Assembly (NCBI GenBank): GCA_028277725.1
Contig: JANQFX010000106.1
Coordinates: 1-64,000 of the forward strand
DNA from: Thiohalocapsa sp.
GTDB taxonomy: Bacteria; Pseudomonadota; Gammaproteobacteria; Chromatiales; Chromatiaceae
Direction of reading: 5' to 3'
Length of the DNA stretch: 64,000 nt
The notes below the pieces were generated by a model, which did not search any database, was not told the DNA's origin, and saw nothing but the letters and a program-made list of their open reading frames with translations. Positions 36,702-46,132 of the stretch are shown here, piece by piece (positions within the stretch are counted from its first letter, which is position 1; the number at the start of each line of letters is the position of its first letter). A program made the translations under genes and the position numbers.

Positions 36702-39145
36702 GCGGTTTCCCGTGCTGTCGCCGTGTCGATGACGGTTTGCAGTATGGTCGAAAGCTGTGCCTGATCCAGGGGCTTGGCGAGGAAGCCGCCGGCGCCCGCC
36801 TCAAGGCATTGCCGCTGCTGGGCGTCGTCCAATTCGCCGATGACATAGATCGGCGGATGATGGTCTGCCATCTCACTCAGAATGCGCTCGATCGTAGCAC
36901 AGGTCTCGCCTGGTGATAGGGAGGCCGCCAGGAGCAGCAAAGTGCAGTCGGCTTCCTCCTGCAGGGTCTCGATGGCCTCATCGGCGTCCGCCGCCGTCTG
37001 TACGCGTACGCCGAGGGTCTCCAGTTCCGAGGTGGCGGTGACCAGGCATTGCACGTCGCGCTCGACCAGCAGCACCCAGTGCTCGTCCTCTTGCTCGGTT
37101 GTGGGCGTCGGGCCCGTTGCCGGGGGCTCCGTCGGTGCAGTGTTGGCCGTGGCAGTCTCGCCGAGTGGGACAGTAGCCTCGGGTTCGGCGTATCCTGGAG
37201 TGCTTGGCTGATCCGGGGGTGTCGCGTGGTCGTCCAGGATTTCGACCGAGTCCACGTTCTTCGGGTCCAGCACCAGTGGCAGGCGCAGCGTGAACCGAGC
37301 GCCCTGTCCAAGCACGCTCTCGACCTCGATGGAACCGCCGAGCAGTTGCGCCAGTTCGCGGCTGATGGAGAGCCCCAGCCCGGTGCCGCCGTAGCGGCGT
37401 CGCGTGGAGCCATCCGCCTGTTGGAAGGCCTCGAAGATGATGTCCTGCTTGCTCGGCGCTATGCCGATACCCGTGTCCGAGACACTGATGGCGAGCGGGT
37501 GTCGGGTGTCGCCGGCATCGACGTCGATACGAACGCCGCCGTTGTCGGTGAACTTGGCGGCGTTGGAGAGGAAATTCTTCAGAATCTGCCGCAGCTTACC
37601 CCGGTCCGTGTAGACCTGCCTCGGTGCCTCCATGGTCAGCTCCAGGGTCAGGGTCAGGCCCTTCGCTGCCATCGGCGGGCGCATCAGGTCGGCCAGTTCC
37701 GTCAGCGTCGGCTCGATCTCGACCCACTCGAGGCTCACGGTCACCGAACCGGCCTCGATGCGGGAGATGTCCAGGATGTTGTCGATCATGGTGCGCAGGT
37801 CGCTGCCGGCCTCGTTGATGACCTGCGCCTGGCGGCGCTGCTCGGTGTCCAGGCCCGACTCCTGCTCTGAGAGCATCTTCGACAGCAACAGGATGGAGTT
37901 CAGCGGTGTGCGCAGCTCGTGGCTGACATTGGCCAGGAACTCGGACTTGTACCGGTTGGACTGCTCCAGCTGGTGCATGTGCTCGCGCTCCGTCGCCAGG
38001 CGCTCGGCGTGGTTCCGGGCCAACTCGTTCAGCTGCCGGCCGACGGCGTAGACCTCCTTCGGCCCCGTCCAGTCGAAGCGTCGCGGCTCCTTGTCACGGA
38101 GGATGGACTCGATGCCGCTGGTCAGTTCCTGGCCGAAATGCTCCGCGCGGCGCGCCAGCCAGCGGGCCATCAGCAGTACCACGAGCACCAGTACCAGAAC
38201 GATCGACAGCACCCGCAGCATCAGGGCGTTACGGAATTGCTCGATGGGCGAGGGGTCCACGGCGCGACCGACCCATAGGGGCTCGCCGTTCTCGGTCAGG
38301 AACATGGGCACCCAGAGCAGCGGCGGGCCGTTGTGGTTCTTCCAGAGCGCGAGCTTGCCGTCGGCGAAGATGGGCGCCAGGCCCGGCAAGTCCTCGAAGG
38401 CGCTCTCCGCGTCGGTCAGGGGTTCGCCGGCGCGCAGATAGCTGCCGTCGTTGGTGACCCAAAGGGTGTCGCGGTAGTACTGGGCGAGGCCGCCGACGTC
38501 GATGGTCATCAGCAAGAGACCAGGCGGCAGGTCGTTGCCGGCGCGCTCGCCCACCGGACTCGCCAGTTGCAGGGTCATGAGCTGCCGCGGGTCGCCGGTG
38601 GCCGCGAAGGGGTTGATGCGGATGCGGCTGACGATGACCTCGCCGGCCTTGAGCTTGGTGCCTGCGTTGACGAAGCCGCGGCTCGGCGGCTCGGGCGGGA
38701 TCTGTGCGGGCTGCCATTGCGAGGTCGCCGCGTCGCGGAGCAGCCAGAAGCGCTCGTTGCCGGCGGCGTCGACGAACAGGATTTGAATCACATCAAGCTG
38801 ATCCGGCAGCATCTGGTTGATCCATCCGGTGTAGCGGGCGCGGGCGCGGTCGATCTCGTCCTCACTGCCGTTCTGGCCGAGGATGACACCGGGTTCCGGC
38901 AGCTTTGCGAGTAGGCGGATCATCTCGTCGCGGCTGGCCAGGTGTTGATCCAGGTCGCGAAAATCTGCGCGCAGGTTCTGCAAATAGGCCTTCTGGTAAA
39001 ACAGCGCCGTGCGATCGAGGACCAGGGGCAGGTTGATGACCACGGCCAGGATCAGGGGCACGAGGCCGAACAGCAGCAGCAGCAGCAGGATGTAGTAGCG
39101 GAGCTTCACGGCGGACTCACACGCGGCTTCGGTCGGCATTACCAT
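36698..39145 (-). CDS. Membrane sensor hybrid histidine kinase with degenerate receiver
   Basis: This protein is about 815 residues. It has TM1 (YYILLLLLLFGLVPLILAVV), a periplasmic sensor region of about 290 residues of the dCache type, and TM2 (MLRVLSIVLVLVLVVLLMAR). The H box is FLANVSHELRTPLN near residue 405. The N box is LKNFLSNAAKFT, G1 is VSDTGIGI and G2 is GGTGLGLSIS. The C-terminal receiver-like domain (about 690-815) keeps the Lys (LAKPLD), but the phospho-Asp position reads LLLLAASLSP and the acidic pocket LLVERD is weak. The start is MVMPTEAACES; upstream in-frame codons fall in the repeat. It is coupled to the response regulator. Confidence 0.9.
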   Translation of the reverse strand: MVMPTEAACESAVKLRYYILLLLLLFGLVPLILAVVINLPLVLDRTALFYQKAYLQNLRADFRDLDQHLASRDEMIRLLAKLPEPGVILGQNGSEDEIDRARARYTGWINQMLPDQLDVIQILFVDAAGNERFWLLRDAATSQWQPAQIPPEPPSRGFVNAGTKLKAGEVIVSRIRINPFAATGDPRQLMTLQLASPVGERAGNDLPPGLLLMTIDVGGLAQYYRDTLWVTNDGSYLRAGEPLTDAESAFEDLPGLAPIFADGKLALWKNHNGPPLLWVPMFLTENGEPLWVGRAVDPSPIEQFRNALMLRVLSIVLVLVLVVLLMARWLARRAEHFGQELTSGIESILRDKEPRRFDWTGPKEVYAVGRQLNELARNHAERLATEREHMHQLEQSNRYKSEFLANVSHELRTPLNSILLLSKMLSEQESGLDTEQRRQAQVINEAGSDLRTMIDNILDISRIEAGSVTVSLEWVEIEPTLTELADLMRPPMAAKGLTLTLELTMEAPRQVYTDRGKLRQILKNFLSNAAKFTDNGGVRIDVDAGDTRHPLAISVSDTGIGIAPSKQDIIFEAFQQADGSTRRRYGGTGLGLSISRELAQLLGGSIEVESVLGQGARFTLRLPLVLDPKNVDSVEILDDHATPPDQPSTPGYAEPEATVPLGETATANTAPTEPPATGPTPTTEQEDEHWVLLVERDVQCLVTATSELETLGVRVQTAADADEAIETLQEEADCTLLLLAASLSPGETCATIERILSEMADHHPPIYVIGELDDAQQRQCLEAGAGGFLAKPLDQAQLSTILQTVIDTATARETA

Positions 39146-39195
39146 AGCGGCCAGGCACGCGTCGGGGAACAGCGGCGTACGCGTGCCATGTCCGA

Positions 39196-39366
39196 GTACT
39201 GAAGCGCCGGAGCTCCGCAAATGCCAGCCACGACTTGCTGCTTCCCGGCTCCTGTCCCTTTGCGTTTTCGAGTACTCGCCTAGACCCCCGAGGTGGTGGT
39301 GAGTGTGATCTCGACAACGACGAGGGGTCGAGCGTGTTGGTCGTACTTCGGTGCCGTTGTACTAGC
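39196..39366 (+). repeat. Dispersed TIR element, copy B
   Basis: The left part has GAAGCGCCGGAGCTCCGCAA and TTGCTGCTTCC; the middle has CGAGTACTCG. The right end is GTCGTACTTCGGTGCCGTTG followed by TACTAGCGG, matching the right ends of copies A and C. It fills most of the divergent gap between the hybrid kinase and truC. Confidence 0.55.
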
Positions 39367-39411
39367 GGTCGTATCCCCTCGCAGCCCCATCCCAGGACCT
39401 CCGACCCACCA

Positions 39412-40206
39412 GTGACCTTCGACCCGAGTCCCTTGTCCGCGGCACCTCGCAACGCCGATGAGGGTAGCCTGCGGCTGCTCTATCTCGACGATCAGCTGGT
39501 CGCCGTGGATAAGCCGCCGGGGCTATTGGTGCATCGTACGCGGCTCGCGGACGAGCAGGACGTGCTGTTGCAGCGCCTGCGACGCCGGCTCCGCAAACGG
39601 GTCTATGCCGTCCATCGGCTCGATCGGCCTACCTCGGGCGTGCTGGTGTTCGCGCTCACGCCCGCGGCCGCGCGCCACCTGTCCGGTGAGTTCGAGGCGC
39701 GCCGGGTGATCAAGCGTTACCTCGCCGTCGTGCGCGGATGGTCGGACGCGGCCGGCCATATCGATTATCCGCTTGCGGACGACGAGGCCAGCGCCGCCGC
39801 GCAACGGCTCCCGCGGGAGGCCATCACGGACTACCAACGCCTGGCGATCGTCGAGTTGCCCGTCGCCGTGGGCCGCTACCCGACGAGCCGCTATGCCCTG
39901 GTGCGGGTCATACCGCACACCGGGCGTCGGCATCAGATCCGCCGCCACTTCGCGCACATCCGCCACCCGTTGATCGGTGACACCACGCACGGCGAGGGGC
40001 GGCACAATCGCTTGTTCCGCACCAGCTACGGACTGCATCGGCTCCTGTTGCACACCCATGAGCTCGACGTCCGTCACCCCGATGGCGGCACCCTTCAGGT
40101 CATGGCGCCCCTGGACGACGATTGGTCGCGGCTGCTGAGGGATCTTGGATGGGCGTCGCTGGACACCCTCGGGGGAGGTGGGCAGGGCGACAACGAGGCC
40201 TATTGA
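39412..40206 (+). CDS. truC: RNA pseudouridine synthase, TruC/RluA family
   Basis: This is about 264 residues and converts uridine to pseudouridine in RNA, most likely U65 of tRNA as for TruC. The catalytic motif is VYAVHRLDRPTSGVLVFAL (HRLDxxTSG with catalytic Asp). IPHTGRRHQIRRHFAHIRHP is the conserved substrate-contact stretch. The start is uncertain. The frame is open back to 39235 through the repeat element, so I prefer the GTG at 39412 just before the conserved region; LLYLDDQLVAVDKPPG begins about 20 residues later. Confidence 0.85.
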   Translation: MTFDPSPLSAAPRNADEGSLRLLYLDDQLVAVDKPPGLLVHRTRLADEQDVLLQRLRRRLRKRVYAVHRLDRPTSGVLVFALTPAAARHLSGEFEARRVIKRYLAVVRGWSDAAGHIDYPLADDEASAAAQRLPREAITDYQRLAIVELPVAVGRYPTSRYALVRVIPHTGRRHQIRRHFAHIRHPLIGDTTHGEGRHNRLFRTSYGLHRLLLHTHELDVRHPDGGTLQVMAPLDDDWSRLLRDLGWASLDTLGGGGQGDNEAY

Positions 40207-40236
40207 CCCCGTCGCCCTGACCCCTTGCCCGAGGTG

Positions 40237-40701
40237 TCAGAGGTCCCGCACCAGCTCGAGTACGCGCGCCGCGTGACCCTTGGGTTTGATGTCGTAGAGC
40301 GCGTGGCGGATGACGCCGTCGCGACCGATAATGAAGGTGGTGCGCACGATGCCCATCTTCTTGACGCCGTTCTTTTCCTTTTCGCGCCAAACCCCGTAGG
40401 CGTTGCAAACGTCCCCATCCGTGTCGGCCAGCAGGGTCACACTGAGGCCGTACTTGTCGCGGAAGGCGCCGTGGCTGGCGCAGGTGTCGCGGCTGATGCC
40501 GACGAGATCGGCGCCGGCCTCCTGGAACTCCTCGTGCAGGTCCGTGAACTCAAGCGCCTCCATGGTGCAGCCCGGCGTGTCGTCCTTGGGATAGAAGCAG
40601 AGCACGAGGTTGTTCTGCGACCAGAGTCGGGTGATGTCGACCCGCTCCATATCCGCATCGGGCAGTGTGAAGGCCGGGGCCTGATCACCGGGTTGCAGCA
40701 T
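40237..40701 (-). CDS. bcp: Bcp/PrxQ-type peroxiredoxin with altered resolving cysteine
   Basis: This 154-residue thiol peroxidase begins MLQPGDQAPAFTLPDADME. The peroxidatic site is YPKDDTPGCTMEALEF with C45. The resolving cysteine usually found five residues later (position 50) is Leu here. C74 (SRDTCASH) is a candidate alternative, or the enzyme may work as 1-Cys. It reduces peroxides using thioredoxin or another thiol donor. It is convergent with truC. Confidence 0.9.
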   Translation of the reverse strand: MLQPGDQAPAFTLPDADMERVDITRLWSQNNLVLCFYPKDDTPGCTMEALEFTDLHEEFQEAGADLVGISRDTCASHGAFRDKYGLSVTLLADTDGDVCNAYGVWREKEKNGVKKMGIVRTTFIIGRDGVIRHALYDIKPKGHAARVLELVRDL

Positions 40702-40949
40702 GTTTCCCCCTTAGAGACGGTTGTGGTTATCTCGGGCGGCAGGTTGCCCGTCGTGGGCCCAGCGCGTGCGGCCTCGGTGTCGAAGTCCGCGGGTGGGGCA
40801 TCGCGCGGAATGTAGGCAGGTGCCGGGCATGCGTCAACCGCAAAACACCCAGTTTGCCGGAGGGATTGGGGGTCGCGCGATGCGCTGGACAGGAAGTGCC
40901 CGCCTTCGGGGTGTAGCGACACGGCGCGGGCATGACTGGCTCGATGTAG

Positions 40950-42389
40950 TCAGTTCTCGCGCACCGGCGCCCGCGCCGGCGTGCGGGGCGTGCCGGTGCT
41001 GGGTGTTGTGGTGGGCCTTGCGGTTGGGCTCGGGTCGGCGGGCGGGTTGTCCTCGGTGCCCCCGGCGACGTCAGCCTCGATGGCGTCGCTGGTGGGTGGT
41101 AGGCGTACGCTCGCCACGGTGCCACCGCCGACGCGGCTGCTGAGGTGGATTTCCATGTCGTTGGCCACTGCGAGCTGCCGGGCCACTGCGAGTCCGAGCC
41201 CGGAGCCGCCGGTGCGGCGGTTGCGCGAGCGCTCCAGTCGGTAGAAGGGGCGGAACACCGCGTCGCGCTCCTCTTCCGGGATGCCGGGCCCGCGGTCGAG
41301 GACGAAGATCACGGCGGCACGGTGGCTACAGTCGAGCCGGACCTCGACTGGCGCCTGGCTGTAGCGCAGCGCATTCTCGATCAGGTTGCCGAGGATGCGT
41401 CTCAGGGAGATGGCGTTCACCGCCTGGTGGCAGGTGTCGCGCGCCTGCCAGACGATGCGCGGGCGGTTACCGACGACCTCGCTGACCAGGCGGACCAGGT
41501 CGAGCAGGTGACGCTGGCCGGCGCCGAGGGTGCTGCCCAGCTCCACCGCCTGGCTGATCTGGGCGTTCATCTCCTCGAGGTCGCGCTCCATACGTGCCTT
41601 GAGCTCCGCGTCGGTCTGCTTCGGCAGCATCTCCAGCGCCAGGCGCAACCGGGTCAGCGGGGTGCGCAGGTCATGGGAGATGCCGGCGAGCAGGACCGTG
41701 CGGTCCGCGAGCAGCTCGCGCACCTGCTGGCTTGCCTCGTTGAACTGCCGCGCCAGGCTGGCGAGCTCGCGCGGACCGCTCTCCGGCAGCGGTTCTGGGG
41801 AGCGGCCCTTGGCGACTTCCTCGGCCGCGTGGGACAGCCGGGTTAGCGGTGAGGTCACGCGTCGGGCCAGCACCGAGGCGGTCACCACCAGCAGCACCAG
41901 GGCCATCAGCGAAATGATGACGACGCCCTGCAACGGCTTGGTGCTGATGCGATCGCGCGGGAAGCCGGCCCAGACTGGGCCCTGGGGCGTCTCCAGGTGA
42001 ACCCAGAACCAGCGCTTGCCGTCGATGCGGTTGCTCTGCATCTGCACCTCTTCCGCGGTGCGTTTGCTCAGCGCCTCGTTCAGTCGTAGCACGTAGGGAA
42101 CGAAGAAGTGACGAAGATCCTCGGGGGGGTCGTCGTCGTTGCGCAGCCACAGCTGGTAGTCCTCGAGGAGCCGCGCTCGGTAGTCGGCGCGGATGTCCTC
42201 CGGCAATTGGACCAGGGTCCGTGCGGACAGCTCCATCAGGGCCGCGAGATCTGCCGTGGAGCGCTGCACCACCGGGATCAGTGCGTAGTAGACGACGGTG
42301 GCGAAGGTGACCAGCGCGAAGCTGCCGAAGGTCAGCACCAGGGTTAGCAATACCCTGGCGAACAGTGACGTCGGCAGCAGGGGGCGCAA
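40950..42389 (-). CDS. EnvZ-like sensor histidine kinase
   Basis: This is about 479 residues if started at TTG 42389, next to the end of the regulator gene. Two TM segments (LLTLVLTFGSFALVTFATVV and VVIISLMALVLLVVTASVLA) flank a periplasmic domain of about 135 residues. A HAMP domain (ARRVTSPLTRLSHAAEEVA) is followed by the H box GISHDLRTPLTRLRLALEML, the N box ILGNLIENALRYS and the G boxes DRGPGIP and GGSGLGLAVA. The tail from about residue 435 is Pro/Thr-rich. It is paired with the adjacent OmpR-like regulator. The start codon is the weakest part of this call. Confidence 0.88.
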   Translation of the reverse strand: MRPLLPTSLFARVLLTLVLTFGSFALVTFATVVYYALIPVVQRSTADLAALMELSARTLVQLPEDIRADYRARLLEDYQLWLRNDDDPPEDLRHFFVPYVLRLNEALSKRTAEEVQMQSNRIDGKRWFWVHLETPQGPVWAGFPRDRISTKPLQGVVIISLMALVLLVVTASVLARRVTSPLTRLSHAAEEVAKGRSPEPLPESGPRELASLARQFNEASQQVRELLADRTVLLAGISHDLRTPLTRLRLALEMLPKQTDAELKARMERDLEEMNAQISQAVELGSTLGAGQRHLLDLVRLVSEVVGNRPRIVWQARDTCHQAVNAISLRRILGNLIENALRYSQAPVEVRLDCSHRAAVIFVLDRGPGIPEEERDAVFRPFYRLERSRNRRTGGSGLGLAVARQLAVANDMEIHLSSRVGGGTVASVRLPPTSDAIEADVAGGTEDNPPADPSPTARPTTTPSTGTPRTPARAPVREN

Positions 42390-42393
42390 GGGT

Positions 42394-43110
42394 TCAGGTC
42401 TCGGCGTCCGGGGTGAACATGTAGCCGCGTCCCCAGACGGTGCGGATGTAGCGTGGCTGCTTCTTGTTGGGCTCGATCTTGGCACGCAGCCGCGCCACCT
42501 GCACGTCGACGCTGCGATCGAAGGGGTTGCGCTCGTAGCCCTTGAGCAGGTCCAGCAGCCGATCCCGATGCAGCATCTGGTTGGGATGGTCGACGAAGAT
42601 CTGCAGCAAGTCGAACTCGCTCCCCGTCAACGTGACCGATTCGCCGTCGCGGAGCAGCTGTCGCGCCTTGGCGTCGAGCCGGTAGGGGCCGAAGCTGTTG
42701 CGCTCGCAGCGATCGGCTTCCGGCGTCGGTGTGCGTCGGCGCAGCACGGCACGGATACGCGCCAACAACTCGCGGGGGTTGAAGGGTTTGGCCAGATAGT
42801 CGTCGGCGCCCACCTCGAGCCCGACGATGCGGTCGATGTCCTCGCCGCGGGCCGACAGCATGATGATCGGCGTGTCGTCGCGGGTGCGCAGCCGGCGTGC
42901 GAGGGTCAGGCCATCGTCGCCCGGCAGCATCAGATCCAGTATCAGGAGGTCGGCCTGGTTGTGTTCGAGCCATTCGAACATCGCCGTGCCGTCCTCAGCG
43001 CCGCTGACGTCGAAGCCCTCCTGGCGCAGGTATCCGGTGAGCAGTTCACGCAGCGAGGCGTCGTCGTCGACGACCAGGATGCGCGTGAGATGTTCGGCCG
43101 TTGGGGTCAT
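42394..43110 (-). CDS. ompR: OmpR-family response regulator
   Basis: This 238-residue regulator has a receiver domain (VVDDDASLRELL acidic pocket, phospho-acceptor D59 in LLILDLMLPGDDG, Lys in LAKPFNPRELLARI) and a C-terminal winged helix (GSEFDLLQIFVDHPNQML, then RNPFDRSVDVQVARLRAKI and YIRTVWGRGYMF). The RNPFDRSVDVQ and IRTVWGRGY segments are those of OmpR itself, so an osmotic or envelope role is likely. It is transcribed before the EnvZ-like kinase, 4 nt apart. Confidence 0.92.
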   Translation of the reverse strand: MTPTAEHLTRILVVDDDASLRELLTGYLRQEGFDVSGAEDGTAMFEWLEHNQADLLILDLMLPGDDGLTLARRLRTRDDTPIIMLSARGEDIDRIVGLEVGADDYLAKPFNPRELLARIRAVLRRRTPTPEADRCERNSFGPYRLDAKARQLLRDGESVTLTGSEFDLLQIFVDHPNQMLHRDRLLDLLKGYERNPFDRSVDVQVARLRAKIEPNKKQPRYIRTVWGRGYMFTPDAET

Positions 43111-43463
43111 GGATGCACTTGGACAGGCTGCGCCGGTTGCGTTCAGGGGTGCGCCGGCGGGTTGCTGGTGGGCCGCGCACCGTATCGCGACCTGCTCTGG
43201 GTCTAGGACGGTCTCCGACCAGAAGCGAAGCGGACGCGGCGTCGGGCATCGGGCTGTAACAAATTGTCACAAACTCCGGTTGGGTCGACACAACTGGGTA
43301 TCACGCTGCGTTGATAATCAGCGCCAGGCGCGGCGGAAAGCCGCACCGACGACGCGTGTCGCGTCGCCTGTGATCGCGGGCCGCCGGGAGTCGGCCGAGC
43401 AGGTCGAGTCGCGCATTCCGCTAGGCCAAGCCTACCGCAGTTGAGACTAATGAAGGCAGTACC
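43111..43463. other. Divergent intergenic region upstream of ompR
   Basis: It contains a comparatively AT-rich segment (about 43257-43320) likely to hold promoters. I see no coding frame or repeat that I can support. Confidence 0.45.
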
Positions 43464-43616
43464 ATGAGCTTCGACGCATTGACCATCAGCGGCGTTTTGG
43501 CCGCGCTCGTCAGCACGGGCTTCATCGTCGGTGTGGTCCGCAACAACGGGCGGGCAGGCGTAGACACGAAGGACAGCTCTCGGGCCGGCGTGTCGCAGCA
43601 GACGCGGGCGAAATGA
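43464..43616 (+). CDS. Possible 50-residue small membrane protein
   Basis: This short frame begins MSFDALTISGVLAALVSTGF and continues IVGVVRNNGR, forming a single hydrophobic segment with a polar Lys/Arg/Ser-rich tail. GAAGG lies about 8 nt upstream. The hydrophobic N-terminus and charged C-terminus look like a small one-pass membrane protein, but no homologue is known to me and codon evidence over 50 residues is thin. Confidence 0.42.
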   Translation: MSFDALTISGVLAALVSTGFIVGVVRNNGRAGVDTKDSSRAGVSQQTRAK

Positions 43617-43862
43617 GTGCCGTATATCCCCTGGTGTTTCGGTAGTCGCGGCGGCGAGGATTGCATCGGGCCACGCGCTCCGTGTCGGGCCCCGCGTAGC
43701 GGCTGACGAGATGCAGGCCGACGAGGTGTAGACCGAGGAACGGCGGCCCGAGGAGATGAGACTGGCGCGCCCGACGACTGCCGGCACGAGCCCATACCCG
43801 GTCGAGTCATCGGCGCCACCCTAGCAAACTACGGGGCATTACGCCCCGCACGGGAGAAGTCG
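43617..43862. other. Intergenic sequence with a short GC hairpin
   Basis: No gene is recognised. CGGGGC-ATTAC-GCCCCG at 43832-43848 can form a 6-bp hairpin without a T run, just upstream of the next short frame. Confidence 0.4.
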
Positions 43863-44015
43863 ATGGATCGACCTTCGCCTCATCACATTGCAAATCGATT
43901 TCTGGGCAGCAAGCCAGTTGGCCGCCCGGCAGTACACAGCGCTGCCGAGGCGGCCTCTTTTATGTTGGGTTCAAGTAACGCCTCTGACGGCGCCGTTCGA
44001 CGTGCCTTCGTATGA
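43863..44015 (+). CDS. Possible 50-residue small protein
   Basis: This short frame starts MDRPSPHHIANRFLGSKPVG and ends AVRRAFV. GGAGAAG lies 4-5 nt before the ATG. The amino acid mix (balanced, with HHIANRFLGS and ASFMLGSSNASDG) looks more protein-like than the surrounding frames. The function is unknown. It could equally be a chance frame. Confidence 0.3.
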   Translation: MDRPSPHHIANRFLGSKPVGRPAVHSAAEAASFMLGSSNASDGAVRRAFV

Positions 44016-44211
44016 ACTGCCTTTGCGCCGGCTGAGTCAAACCGCTCGTGCAGTGCTGGGACCGGCCTGGTTGTCGACTGGACTACCGGGTAGCGGAGTC
44101 GGTCACGCGATCGGTTCCGGCGAGCCTGTGCGCCCCGTCGTGCGCTTCGGACACCTGGCTGGCTCGGTCGGCTAGGCCCCCTTTCAGCTCCGCGACAACG
44201 GGCCGACTGCA

Positions 44212-44418
44212 TCAGCTGTATCGGGCCGGCAATGCCTCGGTCAGCAGTTCGATCACGTCTTCTAGTGTCTTCCGCACTTCTTGGGTGATGGCACGCGTAT
44301 CGAGATCGGTGAATCCGCCGTCCCCCCGAAACATGTCCATGGCGCCGCTCAGGGTGTCGGGTGCGAGGTCTAGGTGGCCGAGATCAGTATCTGGATTGGG
44401 TCGGATGCCTTGGTTCAT
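44212..44418 (-). CDS. Small hypothetical protein, acidic and helical
   Basis: This is a 68-residue predicted protein. MNQGIRPNPDTDLGHLDLAP is followed by LSGAMDMFRGDGGF and an amphipathic helix ITQEVRKTLEDVIELLTEAL. The composition is clearly protein-like and differs from GC-driven shadow frames. No domain is recognised. It is followed on its left by a gap and preceded by the argG end region on the right, in the same direction as argG. Confidence 0.5.
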   Translation of the reverse strand: MNQGIRPNPDTDLGHLDLAPDTLSGAMDMFRGDGGFTDLDTRAITQEVRKTLEDVIELLTEALPARYS

Positions 44419-44661
44419 CTGTTATGCGCCCCCCGCGCATCTTTGGGAAAACCCGTACTTCCACTCCACGCGCATGCTAACCCAAGATCCAGGCCTTTGT
44501 CTGCCGAACTTGGTGCGCGGCCGTCGGCTTCTGGGGCGGGCGCATATCTCGGGCGCCTTGTTCCTATCTTGCTGATCTTCCAGATCTTGGGGGGCGGAAC
44601 CACTGCAGATGCCAGCGGCTCGGTGGCCGAGCGCGGGCGGACCGCGCGCGGGTTCCCGGTG

Positions 44662-45879
44662 TCAGCGTCGCCGGCCCTGCACCCGCAGCCGGAGCGCATT
44701 CAGACGGATGAAGCCGGTCGCGTCGCCCTGGTCGTAGGCACCCGCGTCCTCCTCGAAGGTGGCAATGGATTCGTCGAACAGGCTATTGGTCTCGGAGCGG
44801 CGCCCGACCACGAGCACATTGCCCTTGTAGAGCTTCAGGCGCACCTCGCCGTTGACCACCTGTTGCGTCTGGTCGATGGCGGCCTGGAGCATTTCACGCT
44901 CCGGGCTGAACCAGTAGCCGTTGTAGATGAGCTCTGCGTAGCGCGGCATCAGCTCGTCCTTCAGGTGCGCCGCCTCGCGGTCGAGCGTCAGGGACTCGAT
45001 GGCGCGATGGGCCTTCAGCAGGATCGTGCCGCCGGGGGTCTCGTAGCAGCCGCGGGACTTCATGCCGACATAGCGGTTCTCGACGATGTCGGCGCGGCCG
45101 ATGCCGTGCTCGCCGCCGATGCGGTTCAGCTCCGCCAGGACCTCGGCGGGCGTCATGGCCCGGCCGTCGATGGCGGTGACGTCGCCGTGGGTGAAGGTCA
45201 GCGTGACCTCCGCCGGCATGTCCGGGGCATCTTCCGGGGCGACGGTCCAGCGCCACATGTCGCCGCCGGGCTCCACCCAGGGGTCCTCGAGGTCATATCC
45301 CTCGTAGGAGATGTGCAGCAGATTGGCATCCATGGAGTAGGGCGACTTGGTGCCGTCGCGTTTCTGCTCGATGGTGATGCCGTGTTTGGCCGCGTACTTC
45401 ATCAGCTTCTCGCGGGAGAGCAGGTCCCACTCCCGCCAGGGGGCGATGACCTTGATGTCCGGGTTCAGGGCGTAGGCGCCGAGCTCGAATCGGACCTGGT
45501 CATTGCCCTTGCCGGTGGCGCCGTGGCTGATGGCGTCGGCGCCGGTCTCTGCGGCGATTTCGACCAGGCGCTTGGCGATCAGTGGGCGGGCGATGGAGGT
45601 GCCGAGGAGGTACTCGCCCTCGTAGATGGCGTTGGCGCGGAACATCGGGTACACGAAGTCGCGCACGAATTCCTCGCGCAGGTCGTCGATGTAGATCTCA
45701 TTGACGCCGGCCGCCTGCGCCTTGGCGCGCGCCGGTTCGACCTCTTCGCCCTGGCCGATGTCTGCGGTGAAGGTGACCACTTCGCAGTCGTACTCCTCCT
45801 GAAGCCATTTCAGGATGACGGAGGTATCCAGCCCGCCGGAGTAGGCGAGCACGACTTTCTTGGCAGCGGGACGGGACAT
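44662..45879 (-). CDS. argG: Argininosuccinate synthase ArgG
   Basis: This 405-residue enzyme condenses citrulline and aspartate with ATP in arginine synthesis. The N-type ATP pyrophosphatase loop is [18 protein letters not shown] near the N-terminus. Conserved regions are [48 protein letters not shown] and [18 protein letters not shown]. The ATG at 45879 starts [16 protein letters not shown]. It is a separate transcription unit from argD-argF; a dispersed repeat lies about 80 nt upstream of its start. Confidence 0.97.
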   Translation of the reverse strand: MSRPAAKKVVLAYSGGLDTSVILKWLQEEYDCEVVTFTADIGQGEEVEPARAKAQAAGVNEIYIDDLREEFVRDFVYPMFRANAIYEGEYLLGTSIARPLIAKRLVEIAAETGADAISHGATGKGNDQVRFELGAYALNPDIKVIAPWREWDLLSREKLMKYAAKHGITIEQKRDGTKSPYSMDANLLHISYEGYDLEDPWVEPGGDMWRWTVAPEDAPDMPAEVTLTFTHGDVTAIDGRAMTPAEVLAELNRIGGEHGIGRADIVENRYVGMKSRGCYETPGGTILLKAHRAIESLTLDREAAHLKDELMPRYAELIYNGYWFSPEREMLQAAIDQTQQVVNGEVRLKLYKGNVLVVGRRSETNSLFDESIATFEEDAGAYDQGDATGFIRLNALRLRVQGRRR

Positions 45880-45960
45880 CGGGGACTCCTCGGATTCGAC
45901 GAAACCGAGAAGAGTATAAGTGGTCGAATGGGGTTGGCGTCTCTCCTCGCGCCATGATGT

Positions 45961-46132
45961 CCAGAACTGCCACGCCCAAGGTCTGCAAACGATGCCTGGC
46001 GCTGTCTGCTTCTCGATCGTGTTCGTTGTCGCAATCGTAATCGCCAGCACCGCGGAGGTCTCGACGAGTACTCGATCGCGACGACGACAACGAGTCGAGT
46101 CTGTTTGTCGTACTCCGGCGCCGTTGCGCTAG
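45961..46132 (+). repeat. Dispersed TIR element, copy C
   Basis: The left end is CCAGAACTGCCACGCCCAAG and the right end is GGCGCCGTTGCGCTAGG. The interior has TCGTTGTCGCAATCGTAATC, CGACGAGTACTCGATCG and GACGACGACAACGAG. The right end read in reverse matches the left end of copy A at most positions. This copy appears the most complete. It lies between argG and tRNA-Glu. Confidence 0.6.

Noticed and set aside
44374-45957. A 527-codon plus-strand open frame
   Set aside because: It is antisense to argG, whose protein is unambiguous; the plus-strand product is a Val/Gly/Leu/Asp/His-rich mirror without domains.
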